Assembly (NCBI GenBank): GCA_965202735.1
Contig: OZ241844.1
Location: 1,612,001 to 1,676,000, forward strand
Length of the DNA: 64,000 nucleotides
Origin: HK1 sp965202735
GTDB lineage: Bacteria; Pseudomonadota; Gammaproteobacteria; HK1
Reading direction: 5' to 3'
The translations under genes were made by a program, and so were the position numbers. The notes under the pieces are model-generated. The model was given only the letters and a program-made list of their open reading frames with translations, did not search any database and was not told where the DNA came from. This document shows positions 62,826-64,000 of the stretch, in pieces (positions within the stretch are counted from its first letter, which is position 1; every line of letters starts with the position of its first letter).

Positions 62826-63628
62826 TGGAGGACTTCTTCGTGCGTGCGCTCGCGGGCGGCATCGGTACGGCGCTCGCCGCCGGTCCGGTCGGCTGCTTCG
62901 TGGTGTGGAGGCGCATGGCCTACTTCGGCACCGCTCTCGCCCATGCGGTGCTCCTGGGCGTCGCCCTCGGCTTTCTGCTCGACGTGGAGCCGATCCTGGC
63001 CGTCTTCGCGATATGCCTCATGCTCGCGGGGTGTCTGGCTCTGCTGGAGCGCCAGCGGCTCGTTTCCCTCGACGCCCTGCTCGGGGTGCTTGCCCACGCG
63101 GTCCTCGCGGCGGGGCTCGTCGTCATCGCGTTCATGGAGCGATTGCGGGTCGATCTGGTCGGCTATCTCTTCGGCGACATCCTCTCGGTGGGGGTCGTCG
63201 ATCTGTGGCTCATCTTCGCGACCGCCGCCGTCGCGGTCGCCGCGCTCGTCTGGCAATGGCGCAATCTCCTGGCAATGACCGTCAACGGGGACCTCGCGGC
63301 GGCGGAGGGCGTGCCGGTGGTGCGGGTGCGCCTGCTGCTCCTGTTCCTGCTCGCCGGGGTCATCGCGGTGGGGATGAAGATCGTCGGCATGCTGCTGGTG
63401 GTGTCGCTCGTGATCATTCCCGCCGCCGCCGCGCGCCGGATGGCGGCGACGCCCGAGCAGATGGCGGTCGCCTCCACCGTGATCGGCATCGTCGCGGTCA
63501 TCGCCGGGCTGTTCGGTTCGCTGGAATGGGACGTCCCGGCCGGCCCGGCCATCGTGCTGGTGGCGAGCGCGATATTCGTCGCGAGCCTGCTCGCCCCCAC
63601 CCGCGGACATGCCGGTCGAGAGGACTGA
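62825..63628 (+). CDS. znuB: Zinc ABC transporter permease
   Basis: A 267-residue ABC-3 permease with about eight hydrophobic segments: GPVGCFVVWRRMAYFGTALAHA, DLVGYLFGDILSV, and the coupling region VGMKIVGMLLVVSLVIIPAA. It forms the Zn2+ channel with ZnuC. The ATG overlaps the znuC stop. Confidence 0.96.
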   Translation: MEDFFVRALAGGIGTALAAGPVGCFVVWRRMAYFGTALAHAVLLGVALGFLLDVEPILAVFAICLMLAGCLALLERQRLVSLDALLGVLAHAVLAAGLVVIAFMERLRVDLVGYLFGDILSVGVVDLWLIFATAAVAVAALVWQWRNLLAMTVNGDLAAAEGVPVVRVRLLLLFLLAGVIAVGMKIVGMLLVVSLVIIPAAAARRMAATPEQMAVASTVIGIVAVIAGLFGSLEWDVPAGPAIVLVASAIFVASLLAPTRGHAGRED

Positions 63629-63711
63629 CCACCGGCGCGGCGGCGCCGGCGCCACCCCGTCGGACCGGGCCGCAGCATCCCGCCACCGATCCTGTCAGAA
63701 TGCCCGCCGCC

Positions 63712-64000
63712 ATGCGCCACTTCACCGACATCCAGTTGCGGCGCGTCGTCCGCGCCCTGCTCGAGCGGGCCGGCAGCGAGCCCCCCGAGGCCGCCCGGGT
63801 GGCCGACCACCTGGTGGACGCGAACCTCCGGGGCCATGACAGCCACGGCGTCGGGATGATCCCCCACTACGTCCACAACATCACGAACGGGACCGTGTCG
63901 CCGAACACCGGGCTGTCGGTGGTGCGGGACGGCGGCGCGGTGATGGTGTTCGACGGCGGCATGGGGTACGGCCAGCGGGTCGGGGCGGAGATGATGGAGC
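63712..64000 (+). CDS. Malate/L-lactate dehydrogenase family (Ldh2), 5' part
   Basis: The first 96 residues of an Ldh2/YlbC/AllD-type NAD(P) oxidoreductase. RHFTDIQLRRVVRALLERAG, the family signature LRGHDSHGVGMIPHYV (catalytic His region) and VFDGGMGYGQRVGAEMM are visible. Substrates in the family include malate, lactate, ureidoglycolate and delta1-piperideine-2-carboxylate. Start at 63712 or the ATG at 63700. The gene runs off the right edge. Confidence 0.9.
   Translation, partial: MRHFTDIQLRRVVRALLERAGSEPPEAARVADHLVDANLRGHDSHGVGMIPHYVHNITNGTVSPNTGLSVVRDGGAVMVFDGGMGYGQRVGAEMME

Overview
The window is a 64-kb piece of a very GC-rich bacterial chromosome. The gene set points to a gammaproteobacterium-like member of the Pseudomonadota: RNase T, class II dihydroorotase, homodimeric pyruvate dehydrogenase E1 (aceE-aceF-lpd), icd with aceK, xseA, and a znuA/znuCB locus. 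It is not a typical member. It carries a LysW carrier-protein cluster of the Thermus/archaeal type, and its intergenic spaces are crowded with repeats. Placement is by gene content only.

Layout. 1-3.9 kb: partial secreted protein, Sel1-repeat protein, alpha/beta hydrolase, cytochrome c, a three-copy CRISPR-like repeat cluster and a two-gene PIN-like module. 4.0-6.6 kb: an IS4-family element lying against the 3' end of an AAA ATPase gene. 6.7-12.5 kb: DegT aminotransferase, FAD glycerol-3-phosphate-dehydrogenase-like protein, radical SAM protein and creatininase-family hydrolase, all on the minus strand. 12.7-16.2 kb: amino-acid ABC binding protein and Rieske oxygenase, divergent from an ABC permease. 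16.2-17.4 kb: a graveyard of gene fragments (AAA-ATPase-like, DUF2235, HigA, PntA). 17.4-21.4 kb: MscS-like channel, soluble MgtE-domain/CBS protein and MgtE, convergent with a class II glutamine amidotransferase.

21.6-28 kb: lysW-lysX-lysY, a phnD/phnE remnant, tadA-guaA, guaB. 28-35 kb: a nucleoside hydrolase/ribokinase chimera, xseA, lipA, rnt, pyrC. 35-41 kb: aceE-aceF-lpd. 41-42 kb: prlF-yhaV toxin-antitoxin. 42-52 kb: ald, GMC oxidoreductase, pta, citrate synthase, YbaK, and sucC-sucD-qor. 52-55 kb: iron-binding protein and a Uma2 protein with internal repeats. 55.5-60.5 kb: icd-aceK and amt with a small membrane protein. 60.8-63.6 kb: znuA divergent from znuC-znuB across a Zur-like palindrome. 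The right edge cuts a malate/lactate dehydrogenase family gene.

The main non-genic discovery is a family of seven insertions (eight units) of a roughly 122-bp non-coding element with 15-bp terminal inverted repeats. Five loci are flanked by a perfect or 8-of-9 9-bp target duplication and a sixth by a degraded 7-of-9 one. The family behaves as a MITE. A second, looser family of about 125 bp has three copies. Separately, many gene ends carry private direct repeats; three unrelated pairs share an exact 74-bp period.

How the genes work together: aceEF-lpd, lipA, gltA, icd-aceK, sucCD and pta form a pyruvate-to-TCA core. The LysW trio feeds lysine or arginine synthesis. ZnuABC, the Fe-binding protein, Amt and MgtE cover Zn, Fe, ammonium and Mg uptake. 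The damage seen (fusions, fragments, IS, MITEs) suggests a repeat-rich genome undergoing deletion and rearrangement. No rRNA or tRNA gene and no cas gene was recognised.
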